A DNA stretch of 64,000 nt, taken from NCBI GenBank assembly GCA_900543145.1, contig UQPZ01000007.1, positions 61,549 to 125,548 on the forward strand. The letters are read 5' to 3'. The notes under the pieces are model-generated. The model worked only from the letters and a program-made list of their open reading frames with translations, was not told where the DNA came from and did not search any database. Positions 45,322-52,375 of this stretch are shown here, in pieces (positions within the stretch are counted from its first letter, which is position 1; the number at the start of each line of letters is the position of its first letter). The stretch is from an uncultured Ruminococcus sp. (GTDB lineage Bacteria; Bacillota; Clostridia; Oscillospirales; Ruminococcaceae). The position numbers and the translations under genes were made by a program.

Positions 45322-46383
45322 CTAATTATAATAGATCAATGAATTTATCTCGTCAAATATATCAGCAAGGTCTATAAAGACCTGATTGCTCTTTTCAGTT
45401 TCAGGGTACTGATTGGAATAAATACAGAGCACAAACGGTGACTGAGCATAAACTACAGCGCAGTCATTATATACGGACTCGTTAAACTCGGAGCCGTATT
45501 TCTGAGATACTTTATATTTCTCAGACAGCTTTTTTCCTATCTGTTCGTTAAGGTCGGTATCAGTCATCAGGTCGGTAAGCCATTCCCCAAGCTCGCTTTC
45601 TTCTCCGAACTCATAAATATCTCTGTAAGATTTAAGCATATCCGAAGTTGTGGCATAGGTAAATATCCAGTCAGCTCCTACATAGTAGTAAGAACCCAGC
45701 CTATACTGAAGATCATTGAATACATTCCAGCCGTAATGCTGTTCAAGAAGATAATACGCCGTATTGTCAGAACGCTGTATCGCCGCTTCAATCAGTTCCT
45801 TCGCCGTAAACTCAGTACCCATAGCCGTAGAGGCTATATAGTCCTCCCCGACAATATCACCCGGCCAGTTTTTATCCTTAACTATTTTTTCGTCAAGATC
45901 TATGCCGCTTGCCAGAATGCTTTTTACATACGGAGCCTTAATAGTACTGCATGTCATAAACTGCTTCATAGAATTATAGTTTACCTGAGCGCCGGTTTCA
46001 ATATTTTCATACGAAAAAGCGATGGAATATCCGAAACTTCTGCATATTTCATCTAACCTGCTGAAGCACTCCTCCAGCTTTTCATTGGACTTTACCTTAG
46101 AAAAACCTGAAACAGAAACGCTGTGACTATTAAGCATATCCTGAGAAATTTCCTCCGGTTCGCCTTCGTATATAGTTACCGCAGCAGTTACCGCCGGTCT
46201 TTCCTCAGACAGGCTGTCCTCGGGAGCGGATAAGTCGGCGGGTATACTTTCGCTTTCCGTTGTAACCGTTTTCATTGAAACAGACGAATCCGCTTTTACA
46301 GCTGAGCTGCCAGCTTCATTTGTACACCCGATAAGAAATGCAGCGAAGTATAGCGCAGCTGCAAACAGCACTGATTTTCTCAT
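45322..46383 (-). CDS. Lipoprotein with class A beta-lactamase-like serine hydrolase fold
   Basis: 353 residues from the ATG at 46383 (GAGG 8 nt upstream). Signal peptide with lipobox FLIGC, so Cys20 is lipidated and the domain sits outside the membrane. After a Ser/Thr-rich stretch, the catalytic STIK (S-x-x-K), then SDN in QRSDNTAYYLLEQ and KYG (in place of KTG) appear in the right order for the serine beta-lactamase/D-Ala-D-Ala peptidase fold. The replaced third motif and cell-wall context point to a non-resistance role; beta-lactamase activity should not be assumed. It is the first gene of the unit with the GH26-like gene. Confidence 0.78.
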   Translation of the reverse strand: MRKSVLFAAALYFAAFLIGCTNEAGSSAVKADSSVSMKTVTTESESIPADLSAPEDSLSEERPAVTAAVTIYEGEPEEISQDMLNSHSVSVSGFSKVKSNEKLEECFSRLDEICRSFGYSIAFSYENIETGAQVNYNSMKQFMTCSTIKAPYVKSILASGIDLDEKIVKDKNWPGDIVGEDYIASTAMGTEFTAKELIEAAIQRSDNTAYYLLEQHYGWNVFNDLQYRLGSYYYVGADWIFTYATTSDMLKSYRDIYEFGEESELGEWLTDLMTDTDLNEQIGKKLSEKYKVSQKYGSEFNESVYNDCAVVYAQSPFVLCIYSNQYPETEKSNQVFIDLADIFDEINSLIYYN

Positions 46384-46443
46384 AAAAACGACCTCTGTAT
46401 ACTGATTATTTTTCAAACCCCTTAGCATATCATATTTTAATAT

Positions 46444-46472
46444 ATAATAACATAATGACCGTATAAAGTCAA
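46444..46472 (-). promoter_or_regulatory. Sigma-A promoter of the lipoprotein gene
   Basis: On the minus strand: TTGACT (46472-46467), 17-nt spacer, TATTAT (46449-46444), 60 nt before the ATG. Confidence 0.7.
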
Positions 46473-46625
46473 GCTTTTATGAGGTTTTATATAACAGAAA
46501 TACACAACTGACGTAATATCATATAATGTAAAGAAATTTGCTTAAATTGTCTAAAAATGTTTATACAAGATAAATTATATGCTATTATTCAATCAGGGTA
46601 TTTTAATAAAAGTAAAACTAATTAA

Positions 46626-46865
46626 AAAGGGAAAACTGAAAATAAAAATCAAGAAGAACGCCTTATAAATCTGCCTAGGGGATATGATGATTTTAAATAC
46701 ATATACGTTGAACCGTGGGACAGCTGCGCAGGCCAGTTTACATATGAGATACCTTCCGACTGGAAAAATGCCGTTCTAAAATATGAAGATACGTGAGAAA
46801 CCGTAATTGAGCTTGAATCAAAGAATTTTACCGCTCATGATGTTCTGAAAGAAGCCGAATTGTGA
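46626..46865 (+). pseudogene. Remnant open frame with one internal TGA
   Basis: From 46626 the plus frame reads KGKTENKNQEERLINLPRGY, then 36 more protein-like residues including VEPWDSCAGQFTYEIP, up to a TGA at 46794, and continues in the same frame with ETVIELESKNFTAHDVLKEA to the stop at 46863. There is no ATG start. The composition looks like a former coding region; the TGA would restore to TGG (Trp). It is most simply a decayed gene fragment between the lipoprotein promoter and the tRNA. No family recognised. The rest of the gap 46473-46923 holds nothing I can name. Confidence 0.45.
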
Positions 46866-46923
46866 TCTTACAGTTAATTTAAAGAGATAGGCATAACCAA
46901 AATACAGTAAACTGGTATACAGT

Positions 46924-46958
46924 TAAAAAAAGAGTGCATCACTCACGGATACACTCTT
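46924..46958 (-). terminator. Terminator downstream of tRNA-Arg
   Basis: Minus-strand stem AAGAGTG/CACTCTT (46958-46952 with 46936-46930) followed by seven T residues. It ends the tRNA transcript. Confidence 0.8.
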
Positions 46959-46994
46959 GTTTATAATTTTTATTTAAACACCTAAGTAACCAAC

Positions 46995-47069
46995 TGGCAC
47001 CCCTAGTAGGAATCGAACCTACAACTAGCCCTTAGGAGGGGCTTGTTATATCCATTTAACTATAGGGGC
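46995..47069 (-). tRNA. tRNA-Arg (anticodon CCU)
   Basis: A 75-nt cloverleaf including an encoded CCA. Acceptor stem GCCCCTA with TAGGGGT (one G-U end pair), anticodon arm AGCCC-CTCCTAA-GGGCT giving CCU, T arm GTAGG-TTCGATT-CCTAC, discriminator G. It reads AGG codons. Confidence 0.95.
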
Positions 47070-47119
47070 ATTTAATTTTATGCATTCAGAAAGCCAATAC
47101 CGTCTCCTGCATACCTTGC

Positions 47120-47136
47120 GGACGCAGGAGAATCTT
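47120..47136 (-). other. Spacer between tRNA-Arg and the tRNA-Pro fragment with a hairpin
   Basis: The 87 nt between the two tRNA sequences contain CTCCTGC (about 47104-47110) pairing with GCAGGAG (about 47124-47130). It is part of the host tRNA transcript and has no T run; possibly a processing signal. No other feature seen. Confidence 0.35.
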
Positions 47137-47156
47137 GACTTGTATCAGCCCCTTAA

Positions 47157-47205
47157 TGGTCGGAGTGACGGGACTTGAACCCACGGCCTCTACCACCCCA
47201 AGGTA
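47157..47205 (-). repeat. 3' fragment of tRNA-Pro(GGG), attachment site of the integrated element
   Basis: On the minus strand, 49 nt match the end of a tRNA-Pro: the second part of the anticodon arm (TACC-TTGGGGT-GGTAG, anticodon GGG), variable region, T arm (GTGGG-TTCAAGT-CCCGT), acceptor strand CACTCCG, discriminator A and CCA. The 5' half is missing: the sequence diverges just inside the anticodon stem, so it cannot be a working tRNA. A displaced 3' end of a tRNA at the border of mobile DNA is the standard trace left by tyrosine-recombinase elements. Its orientation places the element on the right. Confidence 0.85.
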
Positions 47206-47209
47206 AACA

Positions 47210-47367
47210 TTACAAAACACAATATTTTTAAAAATATCTACATTTTATGTATAAATACTTTTTAAATAAACACAAACAATTAAAATTTTGAGCCTATTCC
47301 GCAAGGTAGCTGCAAACTGATGTGCAACTAAATTTAGACAAAAACAAGCATAAAAGAGGTGAATCAT
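47210..47367. other. Left end region of the integrated element
   Basis: AT-rich, gene-free 158 nt between the tRNA-Pro fragment and the first element gene. It holds a perfect 16-nt palindrome ATATTTTTAAAAATAT (47222-47237), 17 nt inside the att fragment; this could be a recombinase or excisionase arm site. No promoter with two good boxes was found. Confidence 0.4.
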
Positions 47368-47532
47368 ATGAAAATATCAATAACAATTGACGTTGACGCA
47401 AAAGCTTCCGGTTATGCAAATGATGATGAGCTTAGAAATAATATCATAAATTTCTCAAGATGTTTAATCATTAACGGGGCTGAAGAAGAATGCGTTGAGC
47501 TGACAATGCTCAGTGTCGAATATGAAAATTGA
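47368..47532 (+). CDS. Small element protein, 54 residues
   Basis: ATG at 47368 with GAGGTG six bases upstream and a stop at 47530. The 54 residues begin KISITIDVDAKASGYANDDE and end with EYEN; acidic, no membrane helix, no known family. The next gene's ribosome site lies 9 nt after the stop. The good ribosome site and compact spacing support expression. Confidence 0.6.
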   Translation: MKISITIDVDAKASGYANDDELRNNIINFSRCLIINGAEEECVELTMLSVEYEN

Positions 47533-47554
47533 AATAGCAGGAGGTATGTTAAAT

Positions 47555-47854
47555 ATGAAGTATACTATAAAACGAATGAAAATCAGTCTAAATCCTAATT
47601 TAGTAAATCTTTATACTTTTACTGCACGAGCAATTAAAAATCTAGTAAAAACCCGGTCTGCTTTTGCTCTTATGTCTGCTACACGAGAACTATGGAATTG
47701 TATTGATACGATTACGGATTATTATGATGATAAGATTATCTCGGACAGACAACAAGCAATGTTCTTTGATCACATTAACAAATTACTTGATGATTTATAT
47801 AGAATTGCAAACGAAATAGATGAGGGGCGTCCAATTTTAATAAACAATAAGTAA
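47555..47854 (+). CDS. Small element protein, 99 residues
   Basis: 99 residues from the ATG at 47555 (AGGAGGT ten bases upstream; an earlier in-frame start at 47513 would overlap the preceding gene and this ribosome site). Mostly alpha-helical and basic at the N terminus, with hydrophobic stretches that are not membrane-like. No recognised family. It precedes the structured parA leader. Confidence 0.55.
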   Translation: MKYTIKRMKISLNPNLVNLYTFTARAIKNLVKTRSAFALMSATRELWNCIDTITDYYDDKIISDRQQAMFFDHINKLLDDLYRIANEIDEGRPILINNK

Positions 47855-47893
47855 CTAATATTTGTTACAAAAACTAAATATCATGAACTGTGC

Positions 47894-48055
47894 CGGTGAT
47901 CCTGATCGCCGACATACTTGATGATATATTATCATCAGCATAGACAAGGTCGCTCCTTGAGCAGCAGGTTGTGTTCTTCCCTGCTGCTTTTTCTATGCTT
48001 TTTAAGCGAAGAACACAAGAAATATTGAAAGGGCTTGATCTTATGAAGAACACAA
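47894..48055 (+). promoter_or_regulatory. Structured parA leader with terminator-like and alternative hairpins
   Basis: Seen directly: hairpin A CGGTGAT/ATCGCCG (47894-47911, one G-T pair); palindrome TGATGATATATTATCATCA (47919-47937); stem B AGCATAGA/TCTATGCT (47937-47944 with 47992-47999) enclosing hairpin C CAAGG/CCTTG (47945-47959) and hairpin D GCAGCAG/CTGCTGC (47961-47987) with a five-T tail. The loop of D contains TTGTGTTCTTC (47969-47979). Its exact complement GAAGAACACAA occurs twice: at 48008-48018 and at 48045-48055, the second overlapping the G of the parA ATG. The loop can therefore pair with either site. Inference: alternative structures control readthrough or translation of parA. 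No matching known riboswitch is recognised. Confidence 0.6.
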
Positions 48056-48828
48056 AAGTAATCGCAATTGCCAACCAGAAAGGCGGAGTGGGAAAAACAA
48101 CAACTGCCGTTAATCTGGGAGCCGCTCTGGGAATGAAAGGATATAAAGTTTTGCTTATAGACCTTGATCCGCAGGGAAACCTGAGCAGCTACTTAGGATA
48201 TGAATATTCAGAAGATCAGATAACAATTACAGAACTTATGCTGTCTGTAGTTCACAATTCTTTTTTTGACATTTATAAATCAATATGTAACAGTGAAGCA
48301 AATCACGTTGACTACATTCCGGCTGACATTAACTTATCTTCAGCTGAGCTTTTTTTAGCTCAGGCCTTAAGCCGTGAAACGGTTTTAAAAAGAATATTAA
48401 TAAAAGAAAATCTTGAGTACGATTATATTATTATTGATTGCCTGCCTTCACTAGGAATTTTGCTGATGAACGCTTTAGCTGCTGCAGATAGTCTTATAGT
48501 TCCGGTGCAGGCTCAAAAATTTGCTTTAGATGGGATAAATCTTTTGCTTGACGTGACTCAGCAGATGCAGCAAACGCTCAATCCTCAGTTGAAGCTTGCA
48601 GGAGTAGTTGTTACAATGACCGATAACACAAATATGTCAAAAGCCGTTATCAAACAGCTTAAACACCAATTTAACGATAAGCTGTTTTCAACGCATATAA
48701 GTAAATCCGTTTCTGCCACATATAGCACATATACAGAAAAAGCTCTTGTGCTTTACAAAAATAAATTAGGGCAAGAATATAAGTCACTTGCAAATGAAAT
48801 TGAAAGTGCGACATTATGTCGCATTTAG
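48043..48828 (+). CDS. parA: ParA-family ATPase of the element
   Basis: 261 residues from the ATG at 48043. The deviant Walker A KGGVGKTT is at about 13-20, switch/Walker A' DLDPQGNLS and Walker B IIIDCLPSLG follow. An in-frame frame extension to 47971 has no ribosome site and would be an unlikely N terminus. ParA moves DNA by ATP-driven patterning with ParB; in conjugative elements it stabilises the excised circle. It is the first of a parA-parB pair, 15 nt apart; the parA stop lies inside a palindrome that recurs at parB. Confidence 0.9.
   Translation: MKNTKVIAIANQKGGVGKTTTAVNLGAALGMKGYKVLLIDLDPQGNLSSYLGYEYSEDQITITELMLSVVHNSFFDIYKSICNSEANHVDYIPADINLSSAELFLAQALSRETVLKRILIKENLEYDYIIIDCLPSLGILLMNALAAADSLIVPVQAQKFALDGINLLLDVTQQMQQTLNPQLKLAGVVVTMTDNTNMSKAVIKQLKHQFNDKLFSTHISKSVSATYSTYTEKALVLYKNKLGQEYKSLANEIESATLCRI
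48807..48823 (+). promoter_or_regulatory. Palindrome copy 1 (parS or operator candidate) at the parA stop
   Basis: TGCGACATTATGTCGCA: two 7-nt arms with a 3-nt centre, ending 2 nt before the parA stop codon and 12 nt before the parB ribosome site. Copy 2 spans the end of parB; copy 3 is a compensated variant at 62689. Confidence 0.6.
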
Positions 48829-48843
48829 GAGGAAGGGTTTGCA

Positions 48844-49692
48844 ATGAAAATAGATTTTACAAAAGAAAATAAACCTCGCGCAAGCTTTTCAAGCTTTGAA
48901 ACACTTTTTGAAAACGAAAATATCAAACAGCTTCCTGTAGATTTGCTGATCCCATTTGAGGATCAGCCTTTTAAACTATATCATGCTAAAAAGCTTGCGG
49001 AACTTGCGGCGGATATTAAAGAGAATGGCATTCTATCGCCAGTGATCGTGCGACCTTTTGGCACAAAGTATCAGATCCTGTCAGGTCATAATCGCACAAA
49101 TGCCGGAAGGCTTGCAGGACTTAATACAATTCCCTGTATTATTAAAGACTGTGACGAGCAAACTGCAAAGCTTATCATGGTTAATTCAAATTTGATCCAG
49201 CGTGATGAGCTGTTGCCATCGGAACGTGCTTATGCATATAAAATTCAGAAACAGTGTTCAAGCGTTAAAAGCATAGCACTAAAAGAATCCCAGGATAGAC
49301 GTCAGATTCAGCGATATATACGGCTTACATATCTCATTAAGCCCCTGCTTGAAAAAGTTGACGCCGGAGAAATAACCTTTGTGGCAGGCGTTAACCTTTC
49401 GTATCTTTCACTATTTAATCAGCAATTACTTGCTAGGTTTGTAGATGAGAATGAATATAAGGTTACCCCTAAAATTTCACAAATATTAAAGATTAAATGC
49501 CAAGATTTTGACTTGACCGAAGATTTTCTTTTTTCAATTTTCAATCCTAAAAAAATTGAAAAGCAGAAGATAACTTTTAAAAAAGAGGATTTTTCAAAAT
49601 ATTTTTCTGATACTCTTGAACCAGAAAAGATAAAAGAAAGTATAATCAACATTTTAGACGAATATTTTGAAAATCTTAAAAATGCGACATAA
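48844..49692 (+). CDS. parB: ParB/RepB/Spo0J-family partition protein
   Basis: 282 residues. The N-terminal ParB domain (about 30-130) is clear: VDLLIPFEDQPFKLYHAKKLAELAADIKENG, then PVIVRPFGTKYQILSGHNRTNAGRLAG with GHNR in place of the GERR box, and LIQRDELLPSERAYAYKI leading to the DNA-binding helix-turn-helix (QDRRQIQRYIRLTYL). The C-terminal 100 residues are Lys/Glu-rich and probably dimerise. AGGAGG ribosome site. With parA it forms the partition pair of the element. Confidence 0.9.
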   Translation: MKIDFTKENKPRASFSSFETLFENENIKQLPVDLLIPFEDQPFKLYHAKKLAELAADIKENGILSPVIVRPFGTKYQILSGHNRTNAGRLAGLNTIPCIIKDCDEQTAKLIMVNSNLIQRDELLPSERAYAYKIQKQCSSVKSIALKESQDRRQIQRYIRLTYLIKPLLEKVDAGEITFVAGVNLSYLSLFNQQLLARFVDENEYKVTPKISQILKIKCQDFDLTEDFLFSIFNPKKIEKQKITFKKEDFSKYFSDTLEPEKIKESIINILDEYFENLKNAT

Positions 49693-49699
49693 TGTCGCA
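49683..49699 (+). promoter_or_regulatory. Palindrome copy 2 at the parB stop
   Basis: TGCGACATAATGTCGCA with three further paired bases on each side (49680-49702), so a 23-nt perfect palindrome across the parB stop codon. It lies 20 nt upstream of the -35 box of the toxin-antitoxin promoter, so binding there could also affect that promoter. Confidence 0.6.
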
Positions 49700-49721
49700 T
49701 TTGATATGTGCGCACAATGTA

Positions 49722-49750
49722 TTGACAACAGCTTGATATAATGATATAAT
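49722..49750 (+). promoter_or_regulatory. Perfect-consensus promoter of the toxin-antitoxin pair
   Basis: TTGACA (49722-49727), a 17-nt spacer, TATAAT (49745-49750). The antitoxin ATG is 31 nt further, with AAAGGAG. GATATAAT occurs twice in tandem here (about 49735-49750), a possible RelB operator. Confidence 0.88.
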
Positions 49751-49781
49751 AAAGATGAGAAAATAAAAGGAGCTGTTAGAT

Positions 49782-50084
49782 ATGGAAAAAACAACGATCA
49801 ATGTTCGCATTGATAAACAGGATAAGGATAATGCTAAAATGATATTCGACAGTCTGGGGCTTGATATGTCAACGGCAATAAATATGTTTATCCGCCAGAC
49901 GATAATTGAAAACGGACTTCCGTTCAGACCAACTCTCGACGCACCGAAAAGACTTCAGGCCGCCAGTTATAATGAACTGCTTGAAAAGCTTGCCGAGGGA
50001 GAGCGTTCTTTAAAAGAGGGAAATACGGTACCAGCAGATGTATTTTTCAAAAAAATGAGTGACAAATATGATTACAAATTATAA
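49782..50084 (+). CDS. RelB/DinJ-family antitoxin
   Basis: 100 residues. The N-terminal ribbon-helix-helix is MEKTTINVRIDKQDKDNAKMIFDSLGLDMSTAINMFIRQTI, which matches RelB/DinJ antitoxins; the C-terminal half, acidic and helical, should bind the toxin. It represses its own promoter and neutralises the toxin encoded by the next gene, which it overlaps. In mobile elements such pairs stabilise inheritance. Confidence 0.88.
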   Translation: MEKTTINVRIDKQDKDNAKMIFDSLGLDMSTAINMFIRQTIIENGLPFRPTLDAPKRLQAASYNELLEKLAEGERSLKEGNTVPADVFFKKMSDKYDYKL

Positions 50085-50379
50085 GGTAGTAATTTCAGAG
50101 GAGGCGCAGGAAGACATTGATTGCTTGTTTGAATATATCTGTAATGTTTTGACCGCAGAAAGATCCGCTGAGAGAATCATTCAGCAAATAAGCAGATCAA
50201 TTTTAGGTTTGAGCAGCTTTCCTCTGAAAGGGGTTGAAACAAAAATCAAAGCCTGTGACGGCAGTATGTACCGGAAGCTGATCGTAGACAACTATATTGT
50301 TTTCTATTTAGTTTACGATACGGAAAAAACCGTTAAGATAGTAAGAGTCATAGACGGAAGAACAAATTATCATATGTAG
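50068..50379 (+). CDS. RelE/ParE-family toxin
   Basis: 103 residues from the ATG at 50068 (an in-frame GTG at 50059 is the alternative), both inside the antitoxin gene, so translation is coupled. The fold is RelE/ParE-like: KVVISEEAQEDIDCLFEYI, SSFPLKG, MYRKLIVDNYIVFYLVYDTEKTVKIVRVIDGRTNY. The conserved arginine and the YIVFYLVYD strand favour the ParE/YafQ-like group; whether it cuts mRNA at the ribosome or poisons gyrase is not determined. A terminator follows. Confidence 0.85.
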   Translation: MITNYKVVISEEAQEDIDCLFEYICNVLTAERSAERIIQQISRSILGLSSFPLKGVETKIKACDGSMYRKLIVDNYIVFYLVYDTEKTVKIVRVIDGRTNYHM

Positions 50380-50382
50380 GAG

Positions 50383-50414
50383 AAAGACGATTGAATTATC
50401 AGTCGTCTTTTTAT
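50383..50414 (+). terminator. Terminator after the toxin gene
   Basis: Stem AAAGACGA (50383-50390) with TCGTCTTT (50403-50410), 12-nt loop, T run to 50412. The toxin-antitoxin pair is thus a closed unit between parB and the next gene. Confidence 0.8.
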
Positions 50415-50444
50415 TATGCGATATAAAAATAAGGAGTGAAAAGA

Positions 50445-52370
50445 ATGGCGATTGAAACCGGAATTTACGGCGAGGTCACAATACGACACGAGCTAGCGCA
50501 CGGAATATATCAGCTTGTGCTTGCAGCCGGAAAAGGATTGAGGGCTTTGATTATTGGTAAGGATTTTGCAAAACAGGTATTAACTCAGGCGGCGTTGGCA
50601 AAAGCTGATGACTACGATGAAAACTATCTGGGCTATCCTGAGCAGGACGGAAGAATGTCAATACCGCTCTATGAGCTTAATCAGAAGGGATTGCTTAATC
50701 TTCCCCTGCAGGAAGCGAAAGCGCATTTTAATAATCTTATACACCTTATCCCTGACTATCTGAGGAACAGAGGAATATTGAAAGAAAAACCTCTGCCTGA
50801 TATTCGTACTAAGCTTGCCGACGAAACTCGTCAACTTGAAAAACAGCTCTCCGGCAGATCAAAAAAGGATCTGATAGCTTCAGCAGAAGAAATAGTAAAT
50901 TTCAATAAAATAAAAGGTTTCATCGCCGGCAGCGAATTTCCGTTAAGAAATCAGGGACTGCTGATTGCTGCACCAAATCTCGTAAAGTCTGTACAAAAAA
51001 CTTTGCGGGAACTGAAACTTGAAATAAATACTGAAAATGTACAGAAGGTATGCGGAAGCTATGACGAAGCGGTAAAAATCGACAATAAGGTTATTGAGGA
51101 TGCTTTGAGTGACATCGCAAATGAACTAAAGCGCACACAGATGTCAAGAGTGAAAACTGTAGTGATGCAAATGACGGCTGACGGGAAAACACACGATTTT
51201 GCGCTTTCCGTTGAAGATTTTGAAAATATGCTGCTTACCGATGAGATCAAAGCAGAGTTTGCAAAAGCATATATGCCGGATTTCCCCGTTCCCGATTATT
51301 ACGGGGAGGAATACAAATGGCTTTACGAATCGCTGTTTTTAAAAAGGTTCGGCGAAAATGTTAAGGAAAACTGGAAGAGATTCGCTCCGCAAGGTGAAAA
51401 CATAGAGCTGCACCTAAAATCATTGTCAACGGAAATAGTAGCAGCTGACAGCTATACTGATCTACGGAACATTGCTCAGATAAAAGGCTATTTGCAATCC
51501 GCATATAAAAATCCGGAGAAATATATAGAAAGGCTGATGAGATCAGATGAGATTGAAGACCATAAGAAAACCATTAATGAAATACAGCAACTTATATATA
51601 AAGCTGAACAGCAGGCAGATCAGACTACATCTGCTGAACAGCAGGCAGATCAGACTACATCTGCGGGTAACGATCAATCAGAGGCTAAAAAGCCGGAAGC
51701 CGCTGCACATTTGCAGTCCAATAAGCAGTCTGATATAGAATTTGTGAAAAAAGAAGTGAAAAGGCGTAAACCTACACCGGAAAGCCGCAAAATGCTTAAC
51801 AAAGCTAAAATAATAACGGCACAGGAGGCTGAAAACCTATCAGATACGCTGGTAAGAGAGCGTATAGAGCATCCCAACTCCAACCGTGTTATGTATGTTC
51901 TTAATAAACAAAAGCCGAATGAGGTCATAAGGCTATATACAAATTATGACGATAAGACTAAATCCGCAGAAGTTGTTATACAGTCGTATGATAACAATCG
52001 GTTACACAGTATGCATGATATTACCCCTCTGTCCAAATCAGATTATATTGATTATATAGAACATCTAACTAAGCCCATAGTTATGACCGAGGCGGCTTAC
52101 AAAGCCTACAGCGATCAAAGGGTGCTGGAACAGGCGACGAAATTTGAAGAAGAAGTTAAACCATTTATTCCAAAGGAGCAGCTGTCTCAGGAAGCGGTCG
52201 GAGTTATAGTTTCTGACATTGCCATTGATTCGGTTGAAGAGATAATAAATGAATCAATTGAAAATAGGAACGAAGCTGAAATATCAGCTGAAGCAAATGT
52301 TTCTGATATTCAGCCGGAGGAGCAGATCGAAGAAATAATTGAAGAAGAAATAGAAATTGAAATAGGGTGA
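50445..52370 (+). CDS. Large element protein of unknown function
   Basis: 641 residues from the ATG at 50445 (AAGGAG 8 nt upstream; a GTG nine bases earlier is inside the ribosome site). N-terminal AIETGIYGEVTIRHELAHGIYQL looks like the start of an unidentified domain; the HELAH sequence resembles a zinc-protease HExxH but no supporting ligand was seen, so this is not claimed. Residues 70-370 are alpha-helical. Around residue 390 there is a linker with an exact tandem repeat; the C-terminal half is charged and ends in a very acidic tail (QPEEQIEEIIEEEIEIEIG). Such multi-domain unknowns often sit at this place in conjugative elements of Clostridia. Confidence 0.7.
   Translation: MAIETGIYGEVTIRHELAHGIYQLVLAAGKGLRALIIGKDFAKQVLTQAALAKADDYDENYLGYPEQDGRMSIPLYELNQKGLLNLPLQEAKAHFNNLIHLIPDYLRNRGILKEKPLPDIRTKLADETRQLEKQLSGRSKKDLIASAEEIVNFNKIKGFIAGSEFPLRNQGLLIAAPNLVKSVQKTLRELKLEINTENVQKVCGSYDEAVKIDNKVIEDALSDIANELKRTQMSRVKTVVMQMTADGKTHDFALSVEDFENMLLTDEIKAEFAKAYMPDFPVPDYYGEEYKWLYESLFLKRFGENVKENWKRFAPQGENIELHLKSLSTEIVAADSYTDLRNIAQIKGYLQSAYKNPEKYIERLMRSDEIEDHKKTINEIQQLIYKAEQQADQTTSAEQQADQTTSAGNDQSEAKKPEAAAHLQSNKQSDIEFVKKEVKRRKPTPESRKMLNKAKIITAQEAENLSDTLVRERIEHPNSNRVMYVLNKQKPNEVIRLYTNYDDKTKSAEVVIQSYDNNRLHSMHDITPLSKSDYIDYIEHLTKPIVMTEAAYKAYSDQRVLEQATKFEEEVKPFIPKEQLSQEAVGVIVSDIAIDSVEEIINESIENRNEAEISAEANVSDIQPEEQIEEIIEEEIEIEIG
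51603..51662 (+). repeat. Exact 30-bp tandem duplication inside the 641-residue protein
   Basis: Two identical adjacent 30-bp units (51603-51632 and 51633-51662) encode AEQQADQTTS twice. The frame is kept. Recent duplication by slippage is the simplest cause; it is expected to vary in copy number among strains. Confidence 0.95.
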
Positions 52371-52375
52371 TAATT

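Noticed and set aside
45322..46383. Calling the SxxK lipoprotein a resistance beta-lactamase
   Set aside because: KYG replaces KTG, the protein is a membrane lipoprotein with a long linker and sits with a glycosidase; resistance is not supported.
46794..46796. In-frame TGA read as tryptophan or selenocysteine
   Set aside because: There is no start codon or ribosome site, the frame is isolated, and neighbours use TGA as a normal stop; decay is simpler.
47157..47205. A working tRNA-Pro gene
   Set aside because: The acceptor 5' strand, D arm and half of the anticodon arm are missing; only the 3' end is present.
50445..50520. HELAH near the start of the 641-residue protein as a zinc protease site
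   Set aside because: Position 25 from the N terminus with no third ligand or protease context; probably a chance match.
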